A DNA stretch of 64,000 bases from JABABV01 sp965222855 (GTDB lineage: Bacteria; Bacillota_I; Bacilli_A; Mycoplasmatales; JABABV01). Numbering within the stretch: position 1 is the first letter of the stretch; each line of letters starts with the position of its first letter. Shown here in pieces: positions 1 through 8,620 of this stretch. The stretch spans positions 1 to 64,000 of the forward strand of contig CBDCUL010000008.1 in assembly GCA_965222855.1 (NCBI GenBank), in the 5' to 3' direction. The notes under the pieces were generated by a model. That model made no database searches. It was not told where the DNA came from and saw only the letters and a program-made list of their open reading frames with translations. The position numbers and the translations under genes are program-made.

Positions 1-310
1 GGTAGTAATGTTCAGCTGAATGATTAACATTCTTGGATTGATGCCAACATTCCACAGGTGTTGTTTACTTCACTTTGATCTTGTGCAACAACATGCTATA
101 CAAGCACATTTTGTTCCTTTATCTCAATTGACCTCCTTGTATTCTAATTCTCGTAGAATACACACTTTTAAAGATATGGATTTGAAAATTGGCATGTGGA
201 TAGACGATAGATGTATAAATTATTTTTGTGAAAATTGTTAGTATGTGTTGCACAGTTTTTAACTGATACTAATTTTCTTGATGTAACCTTTTTATGGGAC
301 ACCCTGTATC
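1..310. other. Host non-coding, nothing recognised
   Basis: No domain, RNA gene or repeat could be supported here. The short ORFs on both strands look like chance readings. It lies 3' of the possible terminal exon at 311-435 and could include its 3' untranslated region. Confidence 0.4.
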
Positions 311-435
311 TTACCGGATATAGATTATAGCCAGTATTAGGCAAACTATAATGAGAGTTAACAGTGACACCAGCAAAGCTGTAATCGATACCCCAATATT
401 GCCGTTGCCAGATTTGGTAGATTTCTCGAGAGAGT
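311..435 (-). CDS. Possible terminal exon: membrane anchor of a host HYR protein
   Basis: Read on the minus strand, this stretch encodes a polar segment, then a clear hydrophobic helix of about 22 residues (from VSITALLVSLL to IIYIR), then a stop. That is the profile of a type I membrane anchor with a very short cytoplasmic tail. A possible 3' splice site (CTCTCAAAG) would start the exon at 435 in phase 1, matching the phase-1 end I infer for the HYR exon at 2248-2499 upstream on the same strand. The helix and stop are seen; the exon boundaries and the link to the HYR exon are inference. Confidence 0.35.
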
Positions 436-582
436 CTTTGAGAGCATTCACATCTGTTAATGCATCTATGACAATGAATAAATAGTAGAGTACATTGATT
501 GATAATGTATCTGATATCAATAATACCCAATTTCTTGTAAAATTTGTCTATTATTTTGGTAATAACTCTAGAAATTGGCACA

Positions 583-659
583 TATACATAGAGCAAGAAG
601 ATGCAGTCTCACATGACGGGTCGCGTCGTTGGTGACGTCATTATCTTGCTCTTAGTATA
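583..659. repeat. Short imperfect inverted repeat (host)
   Basis: The left arm ATACATAGAGCAAG (about 584-597) and the right arm CTTGCTCTTAGTAT (about 645-658) are inverted copies matching at 12 of 14 positions, enclosing about 50 bases. It could be a solo hairpin or a very small MITE; no target-site duplication was seen. Confidence 0.4.
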
Positions 660-1987
660 CGTGTCAATTTTTAAAGCTCCCGAGTAGCAACATGAACAAG
701 AACTCTTACGGCCAAAAGCTTGGTCATAAGTGATCTTTATTTGGAATTTGATATGATGCATTTTTAGAAATCAGGATTGTCTGGTATCAGTTGGTTATGA
801 CAAAGGTGCATTTTTAATTACTTCAATAACTCATTTTAATTTGTGGATGATATTTGTAACTTTATATAATTCATTTTTGAAGAATTGGAAGATTTTGGCT
901 GGCATATTGGCCGACATCATCTGACCAGTTAAAAGTATATCAGAATTGTGTTTATTTCGTCCAATAACATATACCAAGGTATTTCAGATATATTTTAACC
1001 CATATATTTGCTGATATAGGGCTTATTCTAAAATTATATGTTTTGGCGGCCATTTTTTGAATTTGAAGTATGTGCCAAGTTTAAAAGTGTAAAAAAATTT
1101 GTTCATTTGGTCCTATAACATATTTTAAAACAATTATTTACTGATGTAGTCATTAGCGTCAATCCGTTTTGAAAAGTGTGGGGGCAGCCTGAATTCTTTA
1201 AATGGGGCTGAAAAGAATATTTTTTTCTCAAAAGTATGGGGGACGAACGTGTGCCCATGTACCCCGTGGGATTGACGCCCATAGATATAGTGCTGATTCG
1301 ACTATAATCAGCTATGGTGACCACTTTGGGCGCCATCTTGGATTTAAAGATCACACCCAAAAATGTTAGGATACAAAAGGAATGAAAAAACCCGAAAAAC
1401 ATGGTGAATTTAGTTTGTACGGTGAGGGAATAAGTTTTCTGTTTTCTAAAATTCTAATTCCGTTTTGTATAAATAAGGGCATTTTCCGTTTTTTCCGTTT
1501 TCTAAATGCAAACTGTATGTTCACCTGGGTCAAAACATGTATTTTATTGAATATTTTGACACTTTAGGCTGATTTACACATAATACCACAGAAGGTATTA
1601 CCAAAAACAACCATTTATTCTGAAATTTTGGTTATTCAGAAAACCGGAAAATGGATTCGGTTTTCCGGTATAATGGAACACTTGTGTCCCTATGTGTGCA
1701 CAATTCTGGGATTGGGCATTTGCTAAAATACCAAAGAGTCCAAAGAGCTGTGTATTTTTGACAAAATCTTAGATTTTGAGATAAATCTGACCTCCGTCAT
1801 GAAAATTGTTACATTATAACGTGTACAACTCTGCAATCGTGGAGCCAGTTTGTTACCGCCCAGACTGCAACTAATATACTTCAATGACTTGTATAATAGA
1901 AAAATAAACATTTAACATAGAGATCTCAGTCATACTCAAAATTCTTTACAAGAATGTTTTTGCATGCAAGGCAGACACAAAATACTG
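660..1987. other. Host intron-like DNA, repeat fragments only
   Basis: No gene is supported. Two blocks resembling (G)GCGGCCATTTTTTGAATTTGAAG (about 1045) and GGCGCCATCTTGGATTTAAAG (about 1330) are similar to each other and flank related sequence, so they look like copies of one dispersed animal repeat. The region would lie inside the intron between the HYR and membrane-anchor exons if these belong to one gene. Confidence 0.4.
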
Positions 1988-2226
1988 AAACTATTCAGTG
2001 GCGTAGCCAGGATTTTGTTCTAGTTTTACGGATGAGGCTCAGATGGGAGGGAAAGGTGGAAAGAGGGGGGCGGCAAAATTGTCAAAAATTGGCTAAAAAG
2101 TACTAAAAAAGCCTAAATATCTTAAATATTGGAGCAGCCAGCGTCCCACAGGGGGAAAGGGGGAAATTCACGGGGAGGGCATGCAGTTGAGCCCAGTTGT
2201 CCCCAGGATACACCACTGAAACTATA
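1988..2226. mobile_element. hAT-like non-autonomous element (MITE), host
   Basis: Terminal inverted repeats CAGTGGCGTAGCCAGG (from 1996) and its diverged complement ending CCAGGATACACCACTG (to 2218) bound 223 bases. They are flanked by AAACTATT (1988-1995) and AAACTATA (2219-2226), an 8-base target duplication with one mismatch. CAGTGG-type ends and 8-base duplications are hAT hallmarks. The interior is G-rich, non-coding and has no transposase. The element sits about 20 bases beyond the putative 5' splice site of the HYR exon. Confidence 0.7.
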
Positions 2227-2247
2227 TAGCGTAAGTATAAAACCAAC

Positions 2248-2499
2248 CAGTTTCTATCAGAACAACCGTGAAGTTGCAGAATTCCACATTGCCATCATTG
2301 TGTTTGAACGTATATGTCACTGGATTCGGACCAAGTTTGAATGCGTCGTAATTTGGCCTATGAGTGCTTGAGATCGTAACTGCTGAAATGTTAAGGGCAA
2401 ATGGCTCTATCCAAGTTACAGTGGTTCCATTCTTTCCTGGTTTAACAGGTGCTAATATATTGGATGGACAGTTGAAAATCACAGGGGACGACGTCTCAA
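2248..2499 (-). CDS. Host exon encoding one HYR (hyalin repeat) domain
   Basis: The minus-strand translation shows the HYR pattern: PVIFNCPSNI near the start, then a G...TVTWIEP segment, then FKLGPNPVTYTF and a closing C-N-F-T-V-V strand. HYR is an Ig-like extracellular adhesion fold, frequent in echinoderm, hemichordate and other invertebrate surface proteins. The 5' boundary is a strong acceptor (TTATCTTTCAG, exon from 2499). A GTTGGT donor at 2247 would give an 84-codon exon with phase 1 at both ends, the normal architecture of shuffled HYR exons. The reading frame opens upstream only through intron sequence, so there is no start codon here. Confidence 0.75.
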
Positions 2500-3181
2500 C
2501 TGAAAGATAAGTATACATTGCAATATCATTATTATTGAATGATTACCAAACTTCATACTACTTCACAAAGATAATGTAGTTCGTACAACACATTTTGACC
2601 TTAAAAAACATTTTTAAACAAAAATGGCAAGACGATACTTTTAAAATGATAATTCACATAGCTTAGACCCTAAACCCTTTTTCTCTTTATTTCATGACTA
2701 AGTATGTATAAATCTAAATTATATTCAAGTTTTAATGTATAAACGTCATAAACCAAAAGGTTTGGAAGGTACATTCCTACAGGGTGTAGCAATCGAGATA
2801 TGAATTTCCGATATTCGCTACGCTTCCCCACGGCTAAAATAAATCAATCTTAGAAATAAAACCGCCAGAAAAATGTTATTATGGTTATTTATGCATTTAT
2901 TTTTTGTACTTTTAATGTGAGAAATTAATACCCTAAACATCCCTAATCCCTGAAACAACCCTAATCATCCAAAATGCATACCCTTTCACTCAAAGTTGAC
3001 TGTTTGTTAACCCCCACACCCACCACATGACCCCCAGACTAATCCCAGATCACTTCCGGTTGACACCCTAAACGCATCACGCGCGTTACGTGCCCACCCT
3101 TGAAAAATATACCCTTTTCACGCGTTTTTTGTTGTTGCTCGAGCATGATATCCACCTTAAAATAGCTTCGCTACGAATATC
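2500..3181. other. Host non-coding up to the join
   Basis: AT-rich intron-like sequence gives way at 2760-3180 to a repeat-like block with CpG-containing motifs (for example CACGCGCGTTACGTGCCC near 3077 and a CTCGAGCATGATATCC segment near 3138). No ORF here has a recognisable domain. The block ends abruptly at the bacterial ATPase frame. Confidence 0.5.
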
Positions 3182-4549
3182 AAAAGCATCAATAGGATCG
3201 TCTAAAATTAATAATTTTTTAGATTTTTTATCCTTATTTAAATTTATCATTGTTGCAATTCTAAATAATAATGATAATCATTTTCATTCAGATTCAGATA
3301 TTATAGAATTCATTAATTCTCTTGTTCCTGTTTTTGTAAAGCTTATAGAATTTAAACATACTCTAATAGGGCGGTTTTGATCGTTAGTAATATCAATTTT
3401 AAAATGATTTAAAAATGTAGGTAATATTTCTATAAAAATTTTTCCTATTTTATTTAAATCTTTGTTGTTTTTTGTATATTTTTTAATTGTTTTATTATGT
3501 GATTGTAAAGATTTAATATTAAATTCTTTAGATTTTAATGCATATTTTTTTAATACTTCATTATAGAAATGTTCATTAAAAATTAATTCTCAATTAGATT
3601 GTAATTTTGTTAAATTTGTAATTATTTGTTCAGCTATTTTTTTTGATAATATAATTTTTAAATTAATATAATTTTCATTTATAAAATTTTCATTTATAAA
3701 ATTAGGACCTTTATATTTTTGTCAATATTTTATAATTTTAATTATTTTTTTGTAAAAATTATTATGTACAAAACCTTCCAATTCGTTTTTAATTTCTAAA
3801 CATATTTTTTTATGATCATATACTTTAGACTCTTTACACACCGGACAAAAATCAAAATTTTTATTAGAATAATTAGCTATAAATAATTCAAAAACACTAA
3901 AATCATTATTATTATTTATACGTGTTTTTAAATTATTTATGTTATTAATATGATTTTTTAGTTTATCATATTTTTCTATATAATTATGTAATATATTTAT
4001 TTGGTCTTTATATTCATTGAAATTATGATTAAAAAAGTAAGTACAATCAATATTATCTGAATCAATTTTTTTAAAAGTTTTTAAAAGTTTTTCAGTGTCA
4101 TACATTTCTTCAACAACTAAATTGGGACATTCTTTTTTAATATTTTCTAAAACAGATTGTTTAACTTCTTCAAAAACTTTATATGCATGCTTACTATCTT
4201 TAAATTCTTTTATACCTTTTCCAAATTCAAGGCCCTCAGTCACTTTATAAACATCATTTTGAAAATTTCTTTCATTAAAAGTAAATACATCTTTATATGG
4301 TAATAATTCGTCATTTAGTTTAATTTTAATTATAGGTTCGTTTTTTGTTATTATGTTTTTCTTTATATTATCTGTTTTACCTGTTTTGCTTCAAATGTCA
4401 ATACCTTTAGTTATCGATGTTTTACCTGTTCTGTTAGCCATTGCAAAAAAATTAAGTGCTCCTTTTTTTATAATTATATTTTTAAGAGGTTTCTTTTGTC
4501 CGCCTAAATTAGAAATTTCAATAATTTCCATTAATTCTTCATTTGCCAT
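3182..4549 (-). CDS. AAA (ABC-type) ATPase with zinc-hook CxxC, 3' end missing
   Basis: An SMC/Rad50-like ATPase fragment of 456 codons. In order it shows a P-loop ending NRTGKTS (residues about 39-45), a long charged coiled-coil-like arm, a hook FCPVC with cysteines near 235 and 238, a second arm, and a Walker B LDDPIDAF at the very end of the bacterial sequence. This layout fits the AAA_13/RloC-like anti-phage ATPases. In RloC the part after Walker B holds the nuclease; here that part is replaced by host DNA, so the effector is unknown. The first P-loop glycine is replaced by Met (AMANRTGKT), which is atypical. One TGA codon (3719-3721) reads as Trp. The start ATG has AAGGAG nine bases upstream and lies 28 bases after the DUF262 gene, so the two are co-transcribed. 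Confidence 0.75.
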
Positions 4550-4577
4550 AAGTTTGTTCTCCTTTTTTTAATTATTT

Positions 4578-6524
4578 TTATTCGTTCAATCAATTTATAA
4601 ATGTTTTAATTTGTAATTTGTAAATATCTTTATTTTCAATATTTATAAATGGGTTATCGCTTTCTTTTTTTCATTCTTCTAATTTTAGAAATAGATTATC
4701 ATCTTTAGTATTTTTGTTTTTTTCAAAAATAGTACTAATTGTTTCGCAAACAGATGTTTCACTTAAATTATTAAAATTAGTTTTAGAAGATATTAAATCG
4801 TTTACAAAAGATATTAAATAAGAAAGTGATTTAAAAGCTTTTATTTTATATTTTAAACTTGTAAAAAATATTTTTTCATCTATAATAAAAGACATTTTAA
4901 TATATTCTTTAGTATTTTTCATTGTGTTTGTTACGTGCTCGTCAATAGGTTGTGTTGTGTTTAGTTTGTAAATATAGTCCCCTTTTATATAATTGAATAT
5001 TGTGCTATATTTATCGCGCATTTCACTAGCAGACGTTTTTTCAATAAAAAACTTTGCAATAGAATATTTTATAATTCTGAAAGAGTTTTGAATAAAAATG
5101 TCTTTTTCATCTTTAGTCTTAGTAGAAAATTCATATGTTTGCATTGTTTTAAAAATTTGGAAAAAATAGCAATTTGCTTGTTCTAAATTTATTAATTTTA
5201 ATATGTATACCATTAATTTTATGTTTTCTTTAATAAAATTTTCTGGATTAATTAATTTATATTTATCTGTAAGATCAGAAATATTTTCATTATAATTATT
5301 TATATCTTTGATTTCTAAATTTTTAATAGCACTTAAATTAGTAATGTAATCCATTCTAGATTTTAACCATTTAGGATTTCTAAATCATGATAACTTGTAA
5401 TGGAATAAAATAATGTAAATATGTTTTAATTTGTTAAAATCTTCCATATACGTATCTATAGTATTAATTTCAAGATTTACTGAGGTAAGTTCCTCTGTCA
5501 TTTGTTTTGATGAAACTGCTGATTTTTTTAAAATAATTACATAATATCTTAAAAAAGCATCTAATCTATTAACATTTTTTTCGGTTAATAGACCTTCATC
5601 ATTTTTAGCGCTTTGATTTATCGAGTATTTTAAGTCATCTCATAATGTGGAAAATGACATTAAATCTTGTTCGGCATATTTTTTGGTTCAAACTGATTTA
5701 ATAATATCGCTTTCTTTTAATTCTAATCCTGTAGAGTTAATATCTACAAATACTCTTCAAGCATCCTTTTCTGAAGTAAGTTCTATTATATTTAAATATA
5801 TACTTTTATAAATGATTTTGTAAAATTCACAAATTTCAATAGCTTCTATAGATAATTTTAATGCACTAATACCTTTGCTATATGAAGAATTTTTTTTCGC
5901 AAATTTTTCATTTAATCGATAATAAAGTTTATTGAAGTTATTTAAAAAATTAGATTTATTTTTCTTATGAGTAACTTCTTTGTGAGTGTGAGTAGATAAT
6001 AAAGTAAATGCATCATGTTGGTGAGAATTAGAAAAAATAAAAGTTGAAATGTTTTTTATTTCGTCTAAAGTTTCTATAGTCTTTAATTTTGCAATAGTTA
6101 AATTATCCATTTGATCATTTGTTAAACTGAAATTATCTTGTATATTACTTACTTTTATTTCTGAATTAATGTTTTTATTAATACTAATATTTATTTCTTC
6201 CAGTTTTATTTTTATCGCGTTAAATAAAATATACATAGTTATTAACCTTTGTTGGCCATCAACTATTTCAGTTCTATTTTCGTTATGATTTTTAAACAAT
6301 AAGATATTTCCAAGAAAATAAATTTGATTATTTTTTTTATCTTTTTTCTGTTTTTCATAAAAACGATGTAAATCATCAAAAAGTGTTAAAGATGGTTTGT
6401 TATCCCAACTATAATCCCTCTGATAGATAGGTATAAACATCGAGTCTTCTTTATTAAATAATTCTTGTAATGGTTTTGTTTTTGATTCTGGAGCATTTCT
6501 GATAATGCGCCTCCTTTTATTCAT
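4578..6524 (-). CDS. DUF262 (GmrS-like) protein, putative defence nuclease/NTPase
   Basis: An open frame of about 648 codons that stays open only with TGA as Trp. The N-terminal half carries the DUF262/ParB-like motifs IPIYQRDYSWD, then FLGNILL, then IVDGQQRLIT, followed by a long helical region. DUF262 proteins of the GmrSD type restrict modified foreign DNA, usually with a C-terminal DUF1524 HNH nuclease. I see no HNH signature in the C-terminal half here, so the effector step may be supplied by the ATPase encoded 28 bases downstream. The start is uncertain: ATG codons at 6524 and 6539 have no good ribosome site, while a perfect AAAGGAGG lies inside the reading frame at 6511-6518, just before an ATT ATC pair. 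The pairing with a zinc-hook ATPase points to a defence module. Confidence 0.8.
6510..6518 (-). promoter_or_regulatory. Strong Shine-Dalgarno inside the DUF262 frame
   Basis: AAAAGGAGG precedes CGC ATT ATC in the DUF262 frame. No ATG, GTG or TTG follows at usual spacing in frame, so either initiation occurs at ATT/ATC or the motif is coincidental within MNKRRR codons. Confidence 0.35.
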
Positions 6525-6572
6525 TTTTAGATTTAACACTCGTTGCTGTTCTTATTTTAACTACAATATTAC

Positions 6573-6603
6573 ACTGATAAAGCGAGTGCTGAGTTTTATC
6601 AGT
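6573..6603. promoter_or_regulatory. Inverted repeat, candidate operator
   Basis: ACTGATAAA (6573-6581) and TTTATCAGT (6595-6603) form a perfect 9-base palindrome with a 13-base centre. It lies about 50-80 bases upstream of the DUF262 start, where a promoter is expected and where no terminator is needed, so a repressor site is plausible. No regulator gene is visible beside it. Confidence 0.4.
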
Positions 6604-6779
6604 ACATAAATATTATCATAATTATTTAAAAAAAGCAAAAATAAGTAGATTTTATTAATAATATGTAAAATAATATAAATAAAAATATTATCTACGATTT
6701 ATCAATAAGTTATTGTAATATCATTGTAAAATAGGTGCAGTAGTACATATATGTCTAAATACTGACAAAATCAGATCAA

Positions 6780-6809
6780 TTGTACCCCCTAATTTTATAC
6801 ATGTATGAT
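6780..6809 (+). promoter_or_regulatory. Possible promoter of the methylase-endonuclease pair
   Basis: TTGTAC and TATGAT are separated by 18 bases, with the -10 directly preceded by TG. In such AT-rich DNA this is suggestive only. Confidence 0.3.
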
Positions 6810-6927
6810 TTTATTAGATATAACGCAAATATATTAATTAATAAAAATTTAAAGGTTTATAAAAATTATTTAAGAAAAAATGTTAAAATTAGACAATAAA
6901 GATTTACATAAGGTGGTTGGAAAGATT

Positions 6928-7890
6928 ATGTCCAAAAAAATATTAAGTTTATTCTCAGGTGCTGGCGGATTGGATTATGGATTTAAATTAGCAGGTTATG
7001 ATATTGTGGGATCGGCAGAAATTAATCTTGCTGCTGTAAAAACACATAATAAAAATTTTAATTTAGATTCAAAACCAATTGATCTGAGTGACCCAATTGC
7101 ATATAAAGAATGAATAGCACCGTTTAAAAAACAAAAGATTCAACTAGTTATTGGTGGATTCCCTTGCCAAGGTTATAGTTTAGCTGGTAAGCGAAATGTT
7201 GATGACGAACGTAATCAATTATTTAAAACAGTTGTTAAAGTAATTGAAGACACTAACGTAGAATATTTTATGTTAGAAAATGTTCCAGGAATATTGAATA
7301 TGGAAAAAGGACAAACTATTAAAAATATTGAAGAATATTTTAATCAACATAATTTGTTTTTTACATATGAAATACTAGATGCCTCTTTTTTCAATGTTGC
7401 ACAAAAAAGAAAAAGAGTTATTTTTCTAGGAAGTAATAAAAAATCTAATATTCCAACATTGAAAAAAATCTTATTAAAATTAAAAGCAACTAAAAATAAA
7501 ATCATTACAGTAAAAGAAGCGATATCTGATTTAGAAAATTTAGTTGAAGATAAAGGCTTCAATCATATATATACTAGACATACACCTAAAATGATTGAGC
7601 GAATTACTGCATTAGAAACTGGAAAATCATTATATAAGAATTATTCTGATGGTTGAAAGAAAGTCGAATATAATAAACCTTCACCGACCGTAAAAGAGAA
7701 CCATGGTGGGGTGCATCTTCATCCGATTATGAATAGAGCACTAACACCAAGAGAACTGGCAAGACTGCAATCATTTCCGGATGACTTTATTTTCTTAGGA
7801 ACAAAGAGTAGTCAACTAGTTCAAATCGGAAATGCTGTCCCAGTAAAATTGGCGGAAGCAATTGGAAAAAGTATTTTAGAATTATTTTAA
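6928..7890 (+). CDS. DNA (cytosine-5-)-methyltransferase, type II
   Basis: A complete 320-residue C5 methylase. Motif I is LSLFSGAGGLD near the start, motif IV is GGFPCQGYS with catalytic Cys 80, motif VI is MLENVPG, motif VIII is QKRKRVIFLG, and the C-terminal motifs ALTPRELARLQSFP and QIGNAVP are intact. The region between VIII and IX (target recognition) is short. TGA encodes Trp at 7111 and 7654. I start at ATG 6928, three residues before KILSLFSG, rather than the in-frame ATG at 6880; an AAGGTGG lies upstream. The next gene is a probable cognate endonuclease starting 29 bases later. The target sequence cannot be read from the protein. Confidence 0.92.
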
Positions 7891-7919
7891 AAGAGTGAAC
7901 CAGAAAGTAGTGTTTGCAA

Positions 7920-8567
7920 ATGAACAAATATCAATTAACAGCTCAAAAAGCTAAAATAACTATTGAACAAGATGTAAATAATATTTTTCAAAAACACAAT
8001 AATAAATTGGAATTGAAATTTGGTAATTATAACTTATTAACAAATGAAAATAATTGTATTTCATCATCAACTGCAATTGGTTATTGTATGGAAGAATTTA
8101 TTTGTAATTATTTGTGTTATACATATCCAACTAAATATAAAAGAATTACTGGTAGTACACAAAATAGTAGCTATGATTTAACAATCACTTTAAATGATAT
8201 TAAAATTTTAGTTAATTTTAAAGTTGTCAAAAAATTAAACAATGCTATCTCTGCTTTAAAAAAATTTAAAGCAGATTATATTGATATTGATAACCAAGAA
8301 AAATTATTTTTAATTTTTAAAACTAATTATCAAATTAAAGATAAGTATATTTTAATTCAAAATATAAATTCATTTTATTTTGAACAAATCTATATCAAAC
8401 ATTTAACAACTGATAATCGTAGTTGATCAAAAAAGAATGATAACTTATCTGGTCGAATGCAATATAATGAAAAAACTCATGGCTTAAAAAATATTAGTGA
8501 AATATCATATCAGGATACTAGCCATCAATTACTATCGTTTATTGATGATAAAATTTCTAACAAATAA
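7920..8567 (+). CDS. Probable type II restriction endonuclease
   Basis: A 215-residue protein directly downstream of the C5 methylase, where the cognate endonuclease is expected. The middle segment contains a PD-(D/E)xK-like arrangement: SSYDLTI followed about ten residues later by ILVNFKV, that is Asp, spacer, then N-x-K in place of the usual (D/E)-x-K. A preceding conserved-looking MEEFICNYL helix could carry an auxiliary acidic residue. I recognise no specific isoschizomer family. A TTG two codons upstream (7914) is an alternative start; the ribosome site is weak, suggesting translational coupling. A terminator follows immediately. Confidence 0.65.
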
Positions 8568-8596
8568 AAAAACCACTTTTTAATAAGTGGTTTTTT
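8567..8596 (+). terminator. Rho-independent terminator after the RM genes
   Basis: AAAAAACCACTT and AAGTGGTTTTTT form a 12-base stem with a short loop and a T tract. It can also serve the minus-strand lipoprotein gene that ends at 8621. Confidence 0.85.
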
Positions 8597-8620
8597 ATTT
8601 GTTAGACATTCAATTTTAAT

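Larger units (their letters stand above)
1..3181. other. Host-like (animal) DNA joined to the bacterial contig
   Basis: This block differs from the rest of the window. GC is visibly higher, the ORFs are short and unrelated to bacterial families, the intergenic-type sequence is full of animal-like repeat fragments, and splice-site-flanked exons plus a hAT-like element are present. An element ending that reads CAGTGGCGTAGCC and blocks resembling GGCGCCATCTTGGAT are of the kind common in invertebrate genomes. I place the end near 3181 because bacterial coding sequence (an AAA ATPase read on the minus strand) is in frame up to 3182. Also, a short motif GATATTCG, read on the minus strand at the join, recurs within the host part near 2814. 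The species is not identifiable by eye. Confidence 0.85.
6525..6927. other. Divergent intergenic region between DUF262 and methylase genes
   Basis: About 400 very AT-rich bases between two divergent defence operons. It contains a perfect 9-base inverted repeat at 6573-6603 next to the DUF262 start side, and a possible plus-strand promoter TTGTAC (6780-6785), 18-base spacer, TATGAT (6804-6809). It probably carries the promoters of both operons. Confidence 0.5.

Noticed and set aside
20..2371. Small ORFs in the host part as bacterial genes
   Set aside because: No ribosome sites or domains and a different base composition; only the HYR and possible anchor segments show protein-like features, and these are flanked by splice sites rather than start codons.
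3090..3380. ORF spanning the host-bacterium join on the plus strand
   Set aside because: It is an artefact running across the junction, antisense to the ATPase gene.
6573..6603. Terminator hairpin
   Set aside because: It lies between two divergent gene starts, has no T tract and is far from any stop codon; an operator is more plausible.
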